DNA of 64,000 nucleotides from Streptomyces rubiginosohelvolus (GCF_014649875.1 NZ_BMTW01000021.1:61519-125518), one strand, 5' to 3'. Counted from the stretch's first letter, positions 25,977-34,749 are shown. Program-made: numbers and translations. Notes: generated from the letters alone by a model not told the origin.

Positions 25977-27671
25977 ATGACCGAACGGTGGGCGGTGGCG
26001 GCCGCGGACGGGGGCGGGGCGCTGCTCGCGCCGCTCGCCCGCGACGGCACGCCCGCCGGGCCGGTCGTCGCCGAGCCCGACCTCGTCGAGGCGGTCCGCT
26101 CCCGCCCCGACGTGGTGCGCTGGGTGTGGCGGTCGACCGCCGCGGTCTACCCCCGGCTGCTCGCCGCCGGGGTCCGGGTCGAGCGGTGCTACGACATCGA
26201 GTGCGCCGAGCTGCTGCTCCTCGGGCACGCCGGACGGCTCGGCGAGCCCCGGTCGGCCGCCGCCGCGCTCGCCCGCCTCGACAACGGGCCGGTGCCGCCC
26301 GATCCGCCCGCCCGGTCCGCCGAGCCGGGCGCGCAGTCCTCCCTCTTCGAGCCGTCGTCGGGGACCGGCGTGCCGTTCGAGGGCCTCCTGCGGGTCTACG
26401 CGGACCAGCTGCGCCGCCATGACGCGGCGGAGCACCCGGACCGGATGCGGCTGCTGACCGCGTCGGAGTCGGCCGGGATGCTCGTGGCCGCCGAGATGCA
26501 CCGGGCCGGGCTGCCCTGGCGCGCCGACGTCCACCGGGAGCTGCTGAACGGCCTGCTGGGCGAGCGGTACGCGGGCGGCGGCGAGCCCCGCAGACTCGCC
26601 GAGCTGGCGGACGAGGTCTCGGCGGCATTCGGCAGGAGGGTCCGCCCGGATCTGCCCGCCGATGTGGTGAAGGCGTTCGCGCAGGCCGGGATCCGGGTGA
26701 AGTCGACCCGGCGGTGGGAGCTGGAGGAGGTGGACCATCCGGCGGTCGAGCCGCTGATCGCGTACAAGAAGCTGTACCGGATCTGGACCGCGCACGGCTG
26801 GTCCTGGCTTCAGGACTGGGTACGCGAGGGCCGCTTCCGCCCGGAGTACCAGCCGGGCGGCACGGTCAGCGGCCGCTGGACGACCAACGGCGGCGGGGCG
26901 CTCCAGATCCCCAAGGTGATCCGGCAGGCCGTCGTCGCCGATCCGGGGTGGCGGCTCGTCGTCGCGGACGCCGACCAGATGGAGCCCCGGGTGCTGGCGG
27001 CGATCTCCCGCGACCGGGGGCTGATGGAGGTGGCCGGGCAGGACGGCGACCTCTACAAGGCCCTGTCCGACCGGGCGTTCTCCGGCGACCGCGAGCACGC
27101 CAAGCTGGCGCTGCTCGGCGCGGTCTACGGCCAGACCTCCGGGGACGGGCTGAAGAACCTGGCCGCGCTGCGCCGCCGCTTCCCGCTGGCCGTCGCCTAC
27201 GTCGACGACGCGGCACGGGCGGGCGAGGAGGGGCGCGTCGTGCGGACCTGGCTGGGCCGCACCAGCCCGCCGGTCGTCTCGGCGGGCCAGGACGAGGAGG
27301 CGGGCATCCCCCAGGAGGACCCGGAGGGCTCCGGTGACACCGAGGGGACCGGGGCCGCGTCGGGCGGCGGCACGGCCCGGGCCCGGGGGCGCTTCACGCG
27401 GAACTTCGTGGTGCAGGGCAGCGCGGCCGACTGGGCGCTGCTGCTCCTGGCCGGGCTGCGCCGGTCCCTCTTCGAACAGGGGCTGCGGGCGCACCTGGTG
27501 TTCTTCCAGCACGACGAGGTGATCGTGCACTGCCCGGCCGAGGAGAGCGCCGCCGTCGCCGAGGCGATCCGCGCGGCGGGCGAGCTGGCCGGGCGGACCG
27601 CCTTCGGAGAGACGCCGGTGCGGTTCCCCTTCACGGTGGCGGTGGTGGAGCGGTACGCGGACGCGAAGTGA
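25977..27671 (+). CDS. family A DNA polymerase with 3'-5' exonuclease-like N-terminal part
   Basis: Short PolA-like protein (564 residues) usually annotated in Streptomyces as bifunctional 3'-5' exonuclease/DNA polymerase. Polymerase motif A is VADADQMEPRVLAAISRD near residue 325, motif B KLALLGAVYGQTSGDGLKNL near 380, and motif C VFFQHDEVIVHCP near 510. The N-terminal 180 residues are poorly conserved and the exonuclease catalytic acids are not obvious. A Glu/Gly-rich insert sits near residue 440. Probably an accessory repair polymerase. ATG 25977 lies opposite the DUF2786 start. Confidence 0.87.
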   Translation: MTERWAVAAADGGGALLAPLARDGTPAGPVVAEPDLVEAVRSRPDVVRWVWRSTAAVYPRLLAAGVRVERCYDIECAELLLLGHAGRLGEPRSAAAALARLDNGPVPPDPPARSAEPGAQSSLFEPSSGTGVPFEGLLRVYADQLRRHDAAEHPDRMRLLTASESAGMLVAAEMHRAGLPWRADVHRELLNGLLGERYAGGGEPRRLAELADEVSAAFGRRVRPDLPADVVKAFAQAGIRVKSTRRWELEEVDHPAVEPLIAYKKLYRIWTAHGWSWLQDWVREGRFRPEYQPGGTVSGRWTTNGGGALQIPKVIRQAVVADPGWRLVVADADQMEPRVLAAISRDRGLMEVAGQDGDLYKALSDRAFSGDREHAKLALLGAVYGQTSGDGLKNLAALRRRFPLAVAYVDDAARAGEEGRVVRTWLGRTSPPVVSAGQDEEAGIPQEDPEGSGDTEGTGAASGGGTARARGRFTRNFVVQGSAADWALLLLAGLRRSLFEQGLRAHLVFFQHDEVIVHCPAEESAAVAEAIRAAGELAGRTAFGETPVRFPFTVAVVERYADAK

Positions 27672-27712
27672 CCGTCCGGACAGGGCAGCGGGAAGCGCCC
27701 CGGCCCCGCGGT

Positions 27713-28636
27713 CTACCGCTGCTGGAGCTTCGACCACTCCGGGCTGATGACCAGGGCGGTGAGCTGGTCCATGGTGAGCGCGGGCGCCTTTCGGGTGGCG
27801 GCGCTCGACTGCTCGCCGGAGTTGAAGGCCGAGACGACGACCCGCATGCCGTCCGGGCGCATGCTGTCGGCCGTCCACATGACGACCCCCGCGCCGCCCT
27901 TCTCGCCGGGCTTCTTCGAGGTGGCGAGCAGGGTGCCGTCGGGCAGGGTGGTCGCGTCGCGGTACAGCTGGTGGGCGACGTCCCGCATGTCCTGCTGCAC
28001 ATTGATCTGCACGAGGGAACGGCCCTTGCCGTCGTTCACGACGACCGAGGCGAACTCGCCCCCGCTGTCCGTCACGTCCGTCACGGTCAGCCCCTCGGGC
28101 AGCAGCGCGCGGAAGGTGGGCATCAGAGCTGCGTAGTCGAGCGGCGGGGCCGGCTCCCCGGCGTCGTGCGTTCCGCGCGAGTCGGGGTCCGGGTCCGGCG
28201 AGGGCTCACCGGTGCCCGCACCCGCCGTGGGGGTGGCGGTGGCTTCGGCCGTCGGCGCACCTGAAGGCTCCGAGGGCGAGGGTGCGACCGTCGCGGCCTC
28301 CTCGGGTGTGGCGGACGGCGTGGGCGTGGCAGCGTCCGTGGCGGTCTCCGCCGTGGGCGTCGCCGTCTGCCCGACCGGTCCGCTGCTCGCGACGTTCACC
28401 CCGTCGCCGGACGTACCCGACTGGCCGGTGGCGAACGTGATTCCGCCGCCGACGAGGGCCAGGGTCAGCACGCTTCCGGCCACGGCGGAGACCCGGCGGC
28501 GGCGCACGGTGCGCCGCCCCTGTTCCAGCGCGCCGTCCACCAAGGCGGTGCGGCCGGACAGTTCGAAGGTCTCTCCGGTGCGGCGCAGTTCCGTACCGAG
28601 GCTGTCCTCGAACGGGGGCTCGTCTTCGCTGGGCAT
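27713..28636 (-). CDS. membrane-anchored protein downstream of a SigE-family sigma factor
   Basis: A 307-residue protein with a short cytoplasmic N terminus (about 48 residues, with a basic RRTVRRRR stretch), one membrane segment (about 50-70), a long Thr/Ala/Pro/Glu-rich linker (about 85-150), and an extracellular C-terminal domain of about 150 residues. It follows the sigma gene by 78 bp on the same strand, the position of an anti-sigma factor or sigma-associated membrane partner, but I see no recognised anti-sigma domain. Function unknown. Confidence 0.8.
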   Translation of the reverse strand: MPSEDEPPFEDSLGTELRRTGETFELSGRTALVDGALEQGRRTVRRRRVSAVAGSVLTLALVGGGITFATGQSGTSGDGVNVASSGPVGQTATPTAETATDAATPTPSATPEEAATVAPSPSEPSGAPTAEATATPTAGAGTGEPSPDPDPDSRGTHDAGEPAPPLDYAALMPTFRALLPEGLTVTDVTDSGGEFASVVVNDGKGRSLVQINVQQDMRDVAHQLYRDATTLPDGTLLATSKKPGEKGGAGVVMWTADSMRPDGMRVVVSAFNSGEQSSAATRKAPALTMDQLTALVISPEWSKLQQR

Positions 28637-28714
28637 GGGGAACCACCACTTCTCGTACTCGTATCGGATTGCTCGACAGTTCTCCGGCCGCAGGGACCGA
28701 GGGGGTGCCTTGCG

Positions 28715-29224
28715 TCAGGGCGCGGCGAACTCCGCGATGCTGCCGCCCAGCTGTTCCCGCAGCCGTCCGAGCGCCCGCACACAGCGGGTCCGCACGGCGG
28801 CCGGGCTGACCTGGAGGGCGGCGGCGGTCTCCTCGATGCTGCGGTCCTCCCAGTACCGCAGGACGACGACCGCGCGGTCCTTGGGCGCCAGGTGGGACAG
28901 GGCGCGCAGCAGCGTCATCCGCAGCGCGGGGTCGTCGGGGGCGGCCGAGGCGCCCTCGGGCAGTTCGGCCAGCGGGCGTTCGCTCGCGGAGCGGCGCCGC
29001 CGATGGGTCAGGAAAGTCCTCACCAGAACGGTCTGCGCGTACGCCGCCGGGTTGTCGATCCGGCGGGCGCGGCCCCACGTCACATACATCCGGCTCAGCG
29101 TCTCCTGCACCAGGTCCTCGGCAAGATGCACATCACCACTGGTCAGCAGGCAGGCAGAGCGGAACAGATGACCGGCCCGCCCGGCCGCGAACACTCTGAA
29201 CTCGTCGGTACGCGCAGCTTTCAT
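28715..29224 (-). CDS. SigE-family ECF RNA polymerase sigma factor
   Basis: Group IV sigma factor (169 residues). Region 2 covers about residues 10-80 (AGHLFRSACLLTSGDVHLAEDLVQETL), and region 4 about 100-160 (DRAVVVLRYWEDRSIEETAA followed by the recognition helix VSPAAVRTRCVRALGRLREQL). It is of the SigE (SigM-like) family common in Streptomyces. It probably forms a transcription unit with the membrane protein downstream. Its promoter may be autoregulated but no motif was confidently seen. Confidence 0.93.
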   Translation of the reverse strand: MKAARTDEFRVFAAGRAGHLFRSACLLTSGDVHLAEDLVQETLSRMYVTWGRARRIDNPAAYAQTVLVRTFLTHRRRRSASERPLAELPEGASAAPDDPALRMTLLRALSHLAPKDRAVVVLRYWEDRSIEETAAALQVSPAAVRTRCVRALGRLREQLGGSIAEFAAP

Positions 29225-29334
29225 GTTCTCCCCCGTCAGCCCACCCGTTCCGCCCTTCCCCCTCTACGACGCGACGGGGCCGGGTGAATGTTTCAGGCGG
29301 TCCGCGAGAACTTCTTCCGGCCCCGCACGCGGAA

Positions 29335-29372
29335 GCGCCCCGTTCACGCGCCGGACGGCGTGAACGGGGCGC
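29335..29372 (-). terminator. hairpin terminator after the intradiol dioxygenase gene
   Basis: A perfect 15-bp stem (GCGCCCCGTTCACGC 29335-29349, GCGTGAACGGGGCGC 29358-29372) with an 8-nt loop. It lies 30 bp past the stop of the leftward dioxygenase gene and separates it from the sigma factor gene. Confidence 0.85.
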
Positions 29373-29402
29373 GGGCGGTGGTGCGCTCGCTGTTCCTGTC
29401 GT

Positions 29403-30275
29403 CTACCCGCGTTCCCACAACGCGGGGACGTTCGGCGGCTCCCAGCCGGAGACGGCCTGGTGCGCCTGCAGACAGCGGTAGGCGACCCCGCCGTAGGTCA
29501 CGCGGTCGCCCGCGCGGTAGGAGGTGCCGGCGGCCCAGCTGGTCCCCGGCTCGGTGGGTGGGTCGGTGGGCGGATCGGTCGGGCCCGGCGTCTGGGCGAC
29601 GTCCAGGACGAAGTCGAAGGAACCCTGGCGCCCGTTCCCGACGTTGCGGACGTTCATCAGCAGCTCGGGGTCGAACAGGGCGTCGGTGTTGTTGCGCGGC
29701 TCGTTCGGGAAGTACAGCTGGGTGGTGAGGATGCGGCCGCCGGGCGCCTGCGCCTTCACGTGGATGTGGCGCGTACGGCCCGGGTAGAGGCCGGGCACGA
29801 TCGTGGTGAGTCTGAACGACCCGTCCGCACCGGTGAATTGATGACCCCGGAAGGCGAACTGAGCCATGTCGTAGGCCCCGTTCGTGTCCGCCTGCCAGAA
29901 GTCGAGCAGGGCCCCGGAGATGGGCCGGCAGGCCCGGCCGAAGACGTAGCCGCTCACGGTGAGCGGTACGCCGGGGGTGCTCGGGGTCACCAGGCTGGTG
30001 CGGCGCGGGGAGTTGGGCTTGAAGTACGGCCCCTCCATCTGCGGCGGCGTCGTGTCGTCGCCGTCGTCGCACTCCGGGGTGGGGGCCAGAGGCCCGTTCC
30101 CGGTGGCGGCGGCGTCGCGGGCGAGCGCGACGCCTCCGCCGGCGAGCAGGGGCGCGGCGCTCGCGACGAGCGCGGCCTTCAGGAGACCTTTGCGGCTGAT
30201 CCGCCGCCGGTCGCCCGACGCCTCGTCGGACGCGTCCGGGTCGTGGGGGTTCGCGTTGTCCATTTGTGGGGTCAT
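29403..30275 (-). CDS. Tat-secreted intradiol ring-cleavage dioxygenase with C-terminal CBM5/12 module
   Basis: Exported non-heme Fe(III) dioxygenase (290 residues) that should cleave catechol-type rings. A twin-arginine signal (RRISRKGLLKAALVASAAP) starts near residue 23. The dioxygenase core follows: GPYFKPNSPRR carries the first Tyr ligand, and LYPGRTRHIHVKAQAPGG the second Tyr and the two His ligands. A Pro/Thr linker (PTDPPTDPPTEPG) leads to a C-terminal carbohydrate-binding module (about 245-290, WAAGTSYRAGDRVTYGGVAY). Related Streptomyces enzymes with this fusion have been studied as lignocellulose-associated secreted dioxygenases. The neighbouring protease has the same module. Confidence 0.95.
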   Translation of the reverse strand: MTPQMDNANPHDPDASDEASGDRRRISRKGLLKAALVASAAPLLAGGGVALARDAAATGNGPLAPTPECDDGDDTTPPQMEGPYFKPNSPRRTSLVTPSTPGVPLTVSGYVFGRACRPISGALLDFWQADTNGAYDMAQFAFRGHQFTGADGSFRLTTIVPGLYPGRTRHIHVKAQAPGGRILTTQLYFPNEPRNNTDALFDPELLMNVRNVGNGRQGSFDFVLDVAQTPGPTDPPTDPPTEPGTSWAAGTSYRAGDRVTYGGVAYRCLQAHQAVSGWEPPNVPALWERG

Positions 30276-30378
30276 GACGGTTTCCTCGGAGTCCTCGGGG
30301 AGCCTCGACGCGGGGAGGCGGGAGGCGGGGAGGTTCAGGAGGTGCTGGTACGGGGGTGCCCGGCCGGGTCCGGGGCCC

Positions 30379-31758
30379 TCAGATCCGCTGCCAGAGCGCG
30401 GGGACGGCCGCGGGGGTCCAGCCGGGCTGCGCCGTGTGCGCCTGGAGGCAGCGGTAGGTCGCTCCGCCGTACGTCACCGTGGCTCCGGCGGCGTACGCGG
30501 TGCCGGCCGCCCAGGTGCCGCCCGGCGGGTCGGTGGGCGGGTCGGTCGGCGGCGTGGTCGGCGGGTCGGTGGGCGTACCGCTGGTGACCAGGGTCAGCCC
30601 GTACGCCTGGAGCAGCGGGTTGAGCGGCTGGAAGTACGTCGTACCGCCCGACGAGCAGTTGCCCGAGCCGCCGGAGGTGACGCCCTGCGCCTGGTTGCCG
30701 GAGATGTACGAGCCGCCGGAGTCACCGGGCTCCGCGCAGACGCTGGTGCGGGTCACGCCGGAGATGGTGCCCTCCGGGTAGGTGACGCTGGAGTTGAGCT
30801 GCTGGATGGTGCCGCAGTGCCAGCCGGTGGTGGAGCCGGAACGGCAGACCGAGGCGCCGACGACGGAGGCGGTGGATCCGGCGACGGTGACGTCGCCCCG
30901 CCCGTAGCCGTTGACCGTCGGGCGCGGGGTCCAGTTGGCGTTGGTGGCGACCCAGGCGTAGTCGCGGCCGGGGAAGGTGGAGCCCTGGAAGGTGCCCTGG
31001 GCCTGCTGGTTGAAGCCGTTGGTGGTCGTGCCGACCCGGCCGCAGTGGCCGGCGGTGGCGAAGCCGTTCTGGGTGCCGCGCTTGACGGAGAAGCCGATGG
31101 AACAGCGGCCGGAGCCGTTCATGTAGTACGCGTCGCCGCCCCGGAGGTCGGCGAAGGTGCGGGGCTTCTCGGCGGAGCGGGCGACGGTGACGAGGGAGCT
31201 GTCGGCCCCGGCCGCCTTGAGGAACGCCGTTCCGGCGGCGGTGCTCGCGGCGTTCACGACGACCCGGTTGGCCTCGACGTCGACGTACCAGACGGGCACG
31301 TCCTTCGGGGCCTTGCGCTGGGCTGCCCGGTCGAGGGCCTCCTTGACTCCTTCGAGCCGGTCCAGGCTGTGGGCGACGACCTCGGCCCTCGCCCCGGCCC
31401 CGGTGATCCGGGCGGCCTGGGAGGCGTCGGTGGTGGAGACGGTCAGGGCCGCCTTCGCGCCGCTGACCCGGGCTCCGGCGAAGTCGGCGCCGAGGGACTT
31501 CTCCAGACCCGCCGCGACGGCCGCGGCACGGTACTCGTTCGCTATCCGGCTCCGGGCGTCGTCCGCGTCCAGGCCGAGGTCGCGTTCCATGGCGGCCAGC
31601 AGTCCGGGCGACAGGCTGTCGGCGGAGACCGGCGGGGCGGTGCTGTCCGCGGGGTCGGCGGACGCCACGCCGGTCAGCCCGGCGAGGGCGAGCGCGCCCA
31701 CGGCCACCGTGGCGGTGCCGGCGGCGAGGGCGCGTCTGCGGAGCGTGGTTCTCTCCAC
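30379..31758 (-). CDS. streptogrisin C-like S1 serine protease with CBM5/12 module
   Basis: Secreted chymotrypsin-fold protease made as a prepro-enzyme (459 residues). A signal peptide (about 1-35) is followed by an alpha-lytic-type propeptide of about 160 residues, then the mature domain with His (FATAGHCGRVG), Asp (GRDYAWVATN) and Ser (CAEPGDSGGSYI) of the catalytic triad and disulfide-forming cysteines. After a PTDPP repeat linker, a C-terminal chitin-binding module (WAAGTAYAAGATVTYGGATY) ends the protein. This architecture equals streptogrisin C. It is followed on the same strand by the dioxygenase gene only 104 bp later. Confidence 0.96.
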   Translation of the reverse strand: MERTTLRRRALAAGTATVAVGALALAGLTGVASADPADSTAPPVSADSLSPGLLAAMERDLGLDADDARSRIANEYRAAAVAAGLEKSLGADFAGARVSGAKAALTVSTTDASQAARITGAGARAEVVAHSLDRLEGVKEALDRAAQRKAPKDVPVWYVDVEANRVVVNAASTAAGTAFLKAAGADSSLVTVARSAEKPRTFADLRGGDAYYMNGSGRCSIGFSVKRGTQNGFATAGHCGRVGTTTNGFNQQAQGTFQGSTFPGRDYAWVATNANWTPRPTVNGYGRGDVTVAGSTASVVGASVCRSGSTTGWHCGTIQQLNSSVTYPEGTISGVTRTSVCAEPGDSGGSYISGNQAQGVTSGGSGNCSSGGTTYFQPLNPLLQAYGLTLVTSGTPTDPPTTPPTDPPTDPPGGTWAAGTAYAAGATVTYGGATYRCLQAHTAQPGWTPAAVPALWQRI

Positions 31759-31957
31759 GTGTATCTCCTTGGTTCAGGGGTGTCCGGATCCGGCGGGGGT
31801 TGGTCCGGACCAGGGAATTGCCGAAACCGTAGCGGCGGTGACACCCGGCACAGGAGATCCCGTTCACCCCCCTCCCTCCGCGTTATGGGGGCCGGACGCC
31901 CTCCGGGGACCGGAAGCCGTCTCCCTTTCGGCGGGGCGCCCGGGTAGGTTCGCCCTC

Positions 31958-32641
31958 ATGCACACAGGGCAACTTCTGGGCTCGGGACGCACCGCCGACG
32001 TGTACGCACTCGACGGCTCCTGGGTCCTTCGCCGCTACCGGGACCGCTCCGACACCACGGAGGAGCTGGCCGTGATGAGTTACGTCGGCGCTTTCGGCTT
32101 CCCGGTGCCGCGCATCGGTCCGCCCACCGAGGGGGCCCGCCCCACGGACCTGGTGCTCCAGCGGCTGACCGGCCCGACCCTGGCCGAGGCGCTGCTGGCG
32201 GGGCGGCTGGGGGCGGCCGAGGCGGGGGCCCTGCTCGCCCGGCTGCTGCGGGAGTTGCACGCGATACCGCCCCGGGTCTCGACGAACCCGGAGGACTGCG
32301 TGCTCCATCTGGACCTGCATCCGGAGAACGTGATGCTGACGGCCGGGGGCGCGGTGGTGATCGACTGGTCCAGCGCGGCGGAGGGCCCGCCCGGCCTCGA
32401 CCGGGCGATGTCGGCGCTGACCCTGGCCCGGATCGCGCTCGACCCCGCGCTCCCGGCGGGGGCCGACGTACGGCCGCTGCTGGCGGCGCTCCTCGCCGAA
32501 CTCGCCGACGACGGGGGCGCGTCGGCCGCCGATCTGGCACTGGCCCGGACCCGCCAGCGGCAGAACCCGTATCTGACGGAGGCCGAACGGGGCCGCCTGG
32601 ACGAGGCGGTGGACCTGGTGCTGGACCAATCCAGCACCTGA
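31958..32641 (+). CDS. aminoglycoside phosphotransferase-fold kinase
   Basis: Small (227-residue) kinase-like protein of the APH/choline kinase fold. The N-terminal lobe begins GQLLGSGRTADVYALDGSWVL, a nucleotide loop followed by RRYRD. The catalytic loop is LHLDLHPENVML (HxDxxxxN) near residue 107, and the metal-binding Asp is in VVIDWSSAAEG near 123. It lacks the length of classical resistance kinases, so a role in metabolism is at least as likely as resistance. ATG 31958 was chosen as the N terminus of the domain; no good ribosome site is visible. Confidence 0.87.
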   Translation: MHTGQLLGSGRTADVYALDGSWVLRRYRDRSDTTEELAVMSYVGAFGFPVPRIGPPTEGARPTDLVLQRLTGPTLAEALLAGRLGAAEAGALLARLLRELHAIPPRVSTNPEDCVLHLDLHPENVMLTAGGAVVIDWSSAAEGPPGLDRAMSALTLARIALDPALPAGADVRPLLAALLAELADDGGASAADLALARTRQRQNPYLTEAERGRLDEAVDLVLDQSST

Positions 32642-32660
32642 GGCGCACCGGGCGCCCGCG

Positions 32661-32716
32661 GGAAATCCAGCCCTTCCGGCGCTTGAGGTGCGGGGGCGCG
32701 GGGGCGGAGCCCCCGG
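32661..32716 (+). repeat. dispersed Streptomyces intergenic repeat with hairpin
   Basis: The stretch from AAATCCAGCCCTTCCGGCGC through TTGAGGTGCGGGGGCGCGG ending in GGGGGCGGAGCCCCC (hairpin 32699-32715) resembles a very common repeat found between genes of many Streptomyces chromosomes. It may act as a terminator between the kinase-like gene and the DUF3263 gene. Confidence 0.6.
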
Positions 32717-32725
32717 CACGAAACC

Positions 32726-33007
32726 TCAGCGGCGACCGCGCCGCGCGTCCCGCACCCGCCGCAGCCGGTTCACCGTGACCGGATCCTCCCGCAGCGCCCG
32801 CTCGTCCTCGATCAGCGCGTTCAGCAGCTGGTAGTAGCGGACCGGCGAGATCCCGAGCTCCTCGCGGATCGCCCGCTCCTTCGCCCCGGGCCCCGGCCAG
32901 GGCCGCCGCTCCAGGGCGAGCAGGGCCCGGTCCCGTACGGACAGCTCGTCCGCACCGGGCGCGGGCGCGGCGGGTGCGTCGTGGGGCTCGTGGTCGGGGG
33001 CGGTCAT
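32726..33007 (-). CDS. DUF3263 domain-containing protein
   Basis: Small (93-residue) actinobacterial protein. The DUF3263 part spans about residues 25-85 (LSVRDRALLALERRPWPGPG, then KERAIREELGISPVRYYQLL), which looks like a helix-turn-helix. The start ATG 33007 (MTAPDHEPHDAPA) is chosen over a longer frame from 33055. It probably binds DNA but the target is not known. Confidence 0.87.
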   Translation of the reverse strand: MTAPDHEPHDAPAAPAPGADELSVRDRALLALERRPWPGPGAKERAIREELGISPVRYYQLLNALIEDERALREDPVTVNRLRRVRDARRGRR

Positions 33008-33076
33008 ATCAACCAACCTAATACCCGCCCCCGACACCCACGCGCGGCCCGGCACCGCCCGCGCGGCCCGCGGCGG

Positions 33077-34354
33077 CTACTCGGCGGCTTCCGCCTGCGC
33101 CGCCTCGGCGGATATCTCGCCGAGGATGCTCTCGGGGTTGCTGCCCGGCGCGACAGCGCTGCCGATCTTCTTCTTGATCGTGTCGCTGACCGTGGCCCAG
33201 GACGTCTTGCCGAACGGGGGCAGGGTCGAGTTGGGCAGCGCTGCCAGGAACTCGTGCAGCTTGCCGTGCTTCTTGTCGGTCTCCATCGCGGCGGAGGCGC
33301 TGCCGGTCACCGGGAGGAGGTCGTACTGCTCGGCGAACTCCAGCACGTTCTCGTCGGAGTAGGCGTAGTCGAGGAACTTGCCGATCTCCTTGCGGTGACC
33401 GTTCTCCTTGAAGCCCATCATCCAGTCGGCGACGCCCATGGAGCCCTTGGTCGGGCCGTCGGCGCCGGGCAGCGGCACCATGCCGACCTTGACGCCCTTG
33501 GCCTCGGCCTCGTCCATCAGGGTGGGGTGGCCGTTGAGCATGCCGACCTTGCCGGCGGTGAACGCCTCGAAGGCCTTCGCCCGGTCCAGCTTGCCCGGCG
33601 CGACCGGGCCGGTGAGGCCCTTGCCGACGAGGTTGTCGCGCAGCCAGCGGAACGTGGCGACGTTCTCGGCCGAGTCGATGTCGTACGAGCCGACGTCGTC
33701 CGTGTAGCCGCCGTTGCCGCTGAGCAGCCACATCAGGGTCTCGGCCTGGGCCTCCTCCTGGCCGAGCGGCAGGGCGAAGGGGTAGTCGACGCCCTTCGCC
33801 TTGAGGGCCGCGGCGTCGCTGCTGATGTCGTCCCAGGTCTCGGGGGCGTCCAGGCCCGCCTGCTGGAAGAGCTTCTGGTTGTAGAAGAGCAGCCGGGTGC
33901 TGGCGACGAAGGGCAGGCCGTACAGCGTGCCGTCGACCTTGCCCGCGTCGGTGAGCGAGGGCAGGAAGTTGGCCGCGGTGCGGATGGCGAGCATCTCGTC
34001 GGCGCTGTAGAGCTTCTCCGCCTTGGCGTAGTCCGCGTAGGCGCCGATCTGGGCGATGTCCGGCGCGTTGCCGGCCTTGACCATCGCGGCGACCTCGCGG
34101 TCGACGTCCTTCCAGGAGAGGACGGTGACCTCGACCTTGATGCCGGGGTGCTCCTTCTCGAAGCCCGAGGCGACCCCGCTCCAGTACTTCTCGGAGCTGT
34201 TCTCCGGACCGGTGCCGTAGTCCGCGGCGACCAGCTTCAGCGTGACGTCGCCCGAAGCGGCATCACCTCCGCAGGCCGACAACGTTGCCGTCATTCCCAG
34301 CGCGGCCACCGCCGCGGTCAGACCCAAAAAGCGCCGCTGCACAGCCTCGCCCAT
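33077..34354 (-). CDS. ABC transporter sugar-binding lipoprotein
   Basis: Extracellular solute-binding protein family 1 (425 residues with ATG 34354). A lipoprotein signal ends in LSAC (Cys near residue 28), followed by VTLKLVAADYGTGPENSSEK and the usual mixed alpha/beta lobes with SBP_bac_1-like parts. GTG 34342 (VQRRFLGL) is an alternative start. No permease or ATPase gene is next to it, so it is an orphan binding protein that must use another ABC system. It is divergent from nagK-nagA with two DasR-like boxes between, which suggests an aminosugar or chitin-derived ligand (inference). Confidence 0.9.
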   Translation of the reverse strand: MGEAVQRRFLGLTAAVAALGMTATLSACGGDAASGDVTLKLVAADYGTGPENSSEKYWSGVASGFEKEHPGIKVEVTVLSWKDVDREVAAMVKAGNAPDIAQIGAYADYAKAEKLYSADEMLAIRTAANFLPSLTDAGKVDGTLYGLPFVASTRLLFYNQKLFQQAGLDAPETWDDISSDAAALKAKGVDYPFALPLGQEEAQAETLMWLLSGNGGYTDDVGSYDIDSAENVATFRWLRDNLVGKGLTGPVAPGKLDRAKAFEAFTAGKVGMLNGHPTLMDEAEAKGVKVGMVPLPGADGPTKGSMGVADWMMGFKENGHRKEIGKFLDYAYSDENVLEFAEQYDLLPVTGSASAAMETDKKHGKLHEFLAALPNSTLPPFGKTSWATVSDTIKKKIGSAVAPGSNPESILGEISAEAAQAEAAE

Positions 34355-34582
34355 CCTCGTCGATCGCCCTTGCCCACGGGCGGTGCGCATGGCGCAGGCC
34401 GCAGGCCTCGTTCGGCCGCGGCAGTGCCGCCCTGTCCTGGGCACCGTCCGGATGAACTGCGATTTTCCCCCATTGCCGACGCGAAGGTCTACACCACCGG
34501 CGTATCGCTTCGGCAACGTATACGGGCCCTGAGGGCCACAACTGGCTTGCGGGTACTGGAAGTCGGAGGCCCCGGCCCGTAT

Positions 34583-34598
34583 CTTGGTCCAGACCTTT
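34583..34598. promoter_or_regulatory. DasR-like (dre) site 1
   Basis: CTTGGTCCAGACCTTT keeps the core TGGTCCAGACC of the dre consensus (about ACTGGTCTAGACCACT), matching 11 of 16 positions. It faces the sugar-binding lipoprotein gene. DasR is the GntR-type global regulator of aminosugar use in Streptomyces. Confidence 0.6.
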
Positions 34599-34705
34599 GA
34601 CCCGGATTCCCGCCGATCCGGCGTTCCCATACGTGACCTTCCGGAATAAAAAGGTCCGTTCTTCACCCGTTCATCATTTTGTATGGGTGCGCAACAAACC
34701 GCGCT

Positions 34706-34721
34706 AGTGGACTAGACCTTT
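34706..34721. promoter_or_regulatory. DasR-like (dre) site 2
   Basis: AGTGGACTAGACCTTT matches 13 of 16 positions of the dre consensus and lies 29-44 bp upstream of the nagK start codon, where DasR binding would block transcription of nagK-nagA. Confidence 0.7.
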
Positions 34722-34749
34722 TGGGGGTCGGCGGGCGAAACTGTCTCCC

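Larger units (their letters stand above)
34355..34749. promoter_or_regulatory. divergent promoter region of the sugar-binding protein and nagK genes
   Basis: A 395-bp gap without a convincing gene. It contains two DasR-like boxes (34583-34598 and 34706-34721), and a relatively AT-rich stretch at about 34640-34700 in which the nagK promoter is likely to lie. The part next to the binding-protein gene is ordinary GC-rich sequence. Confidence 0.6.
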
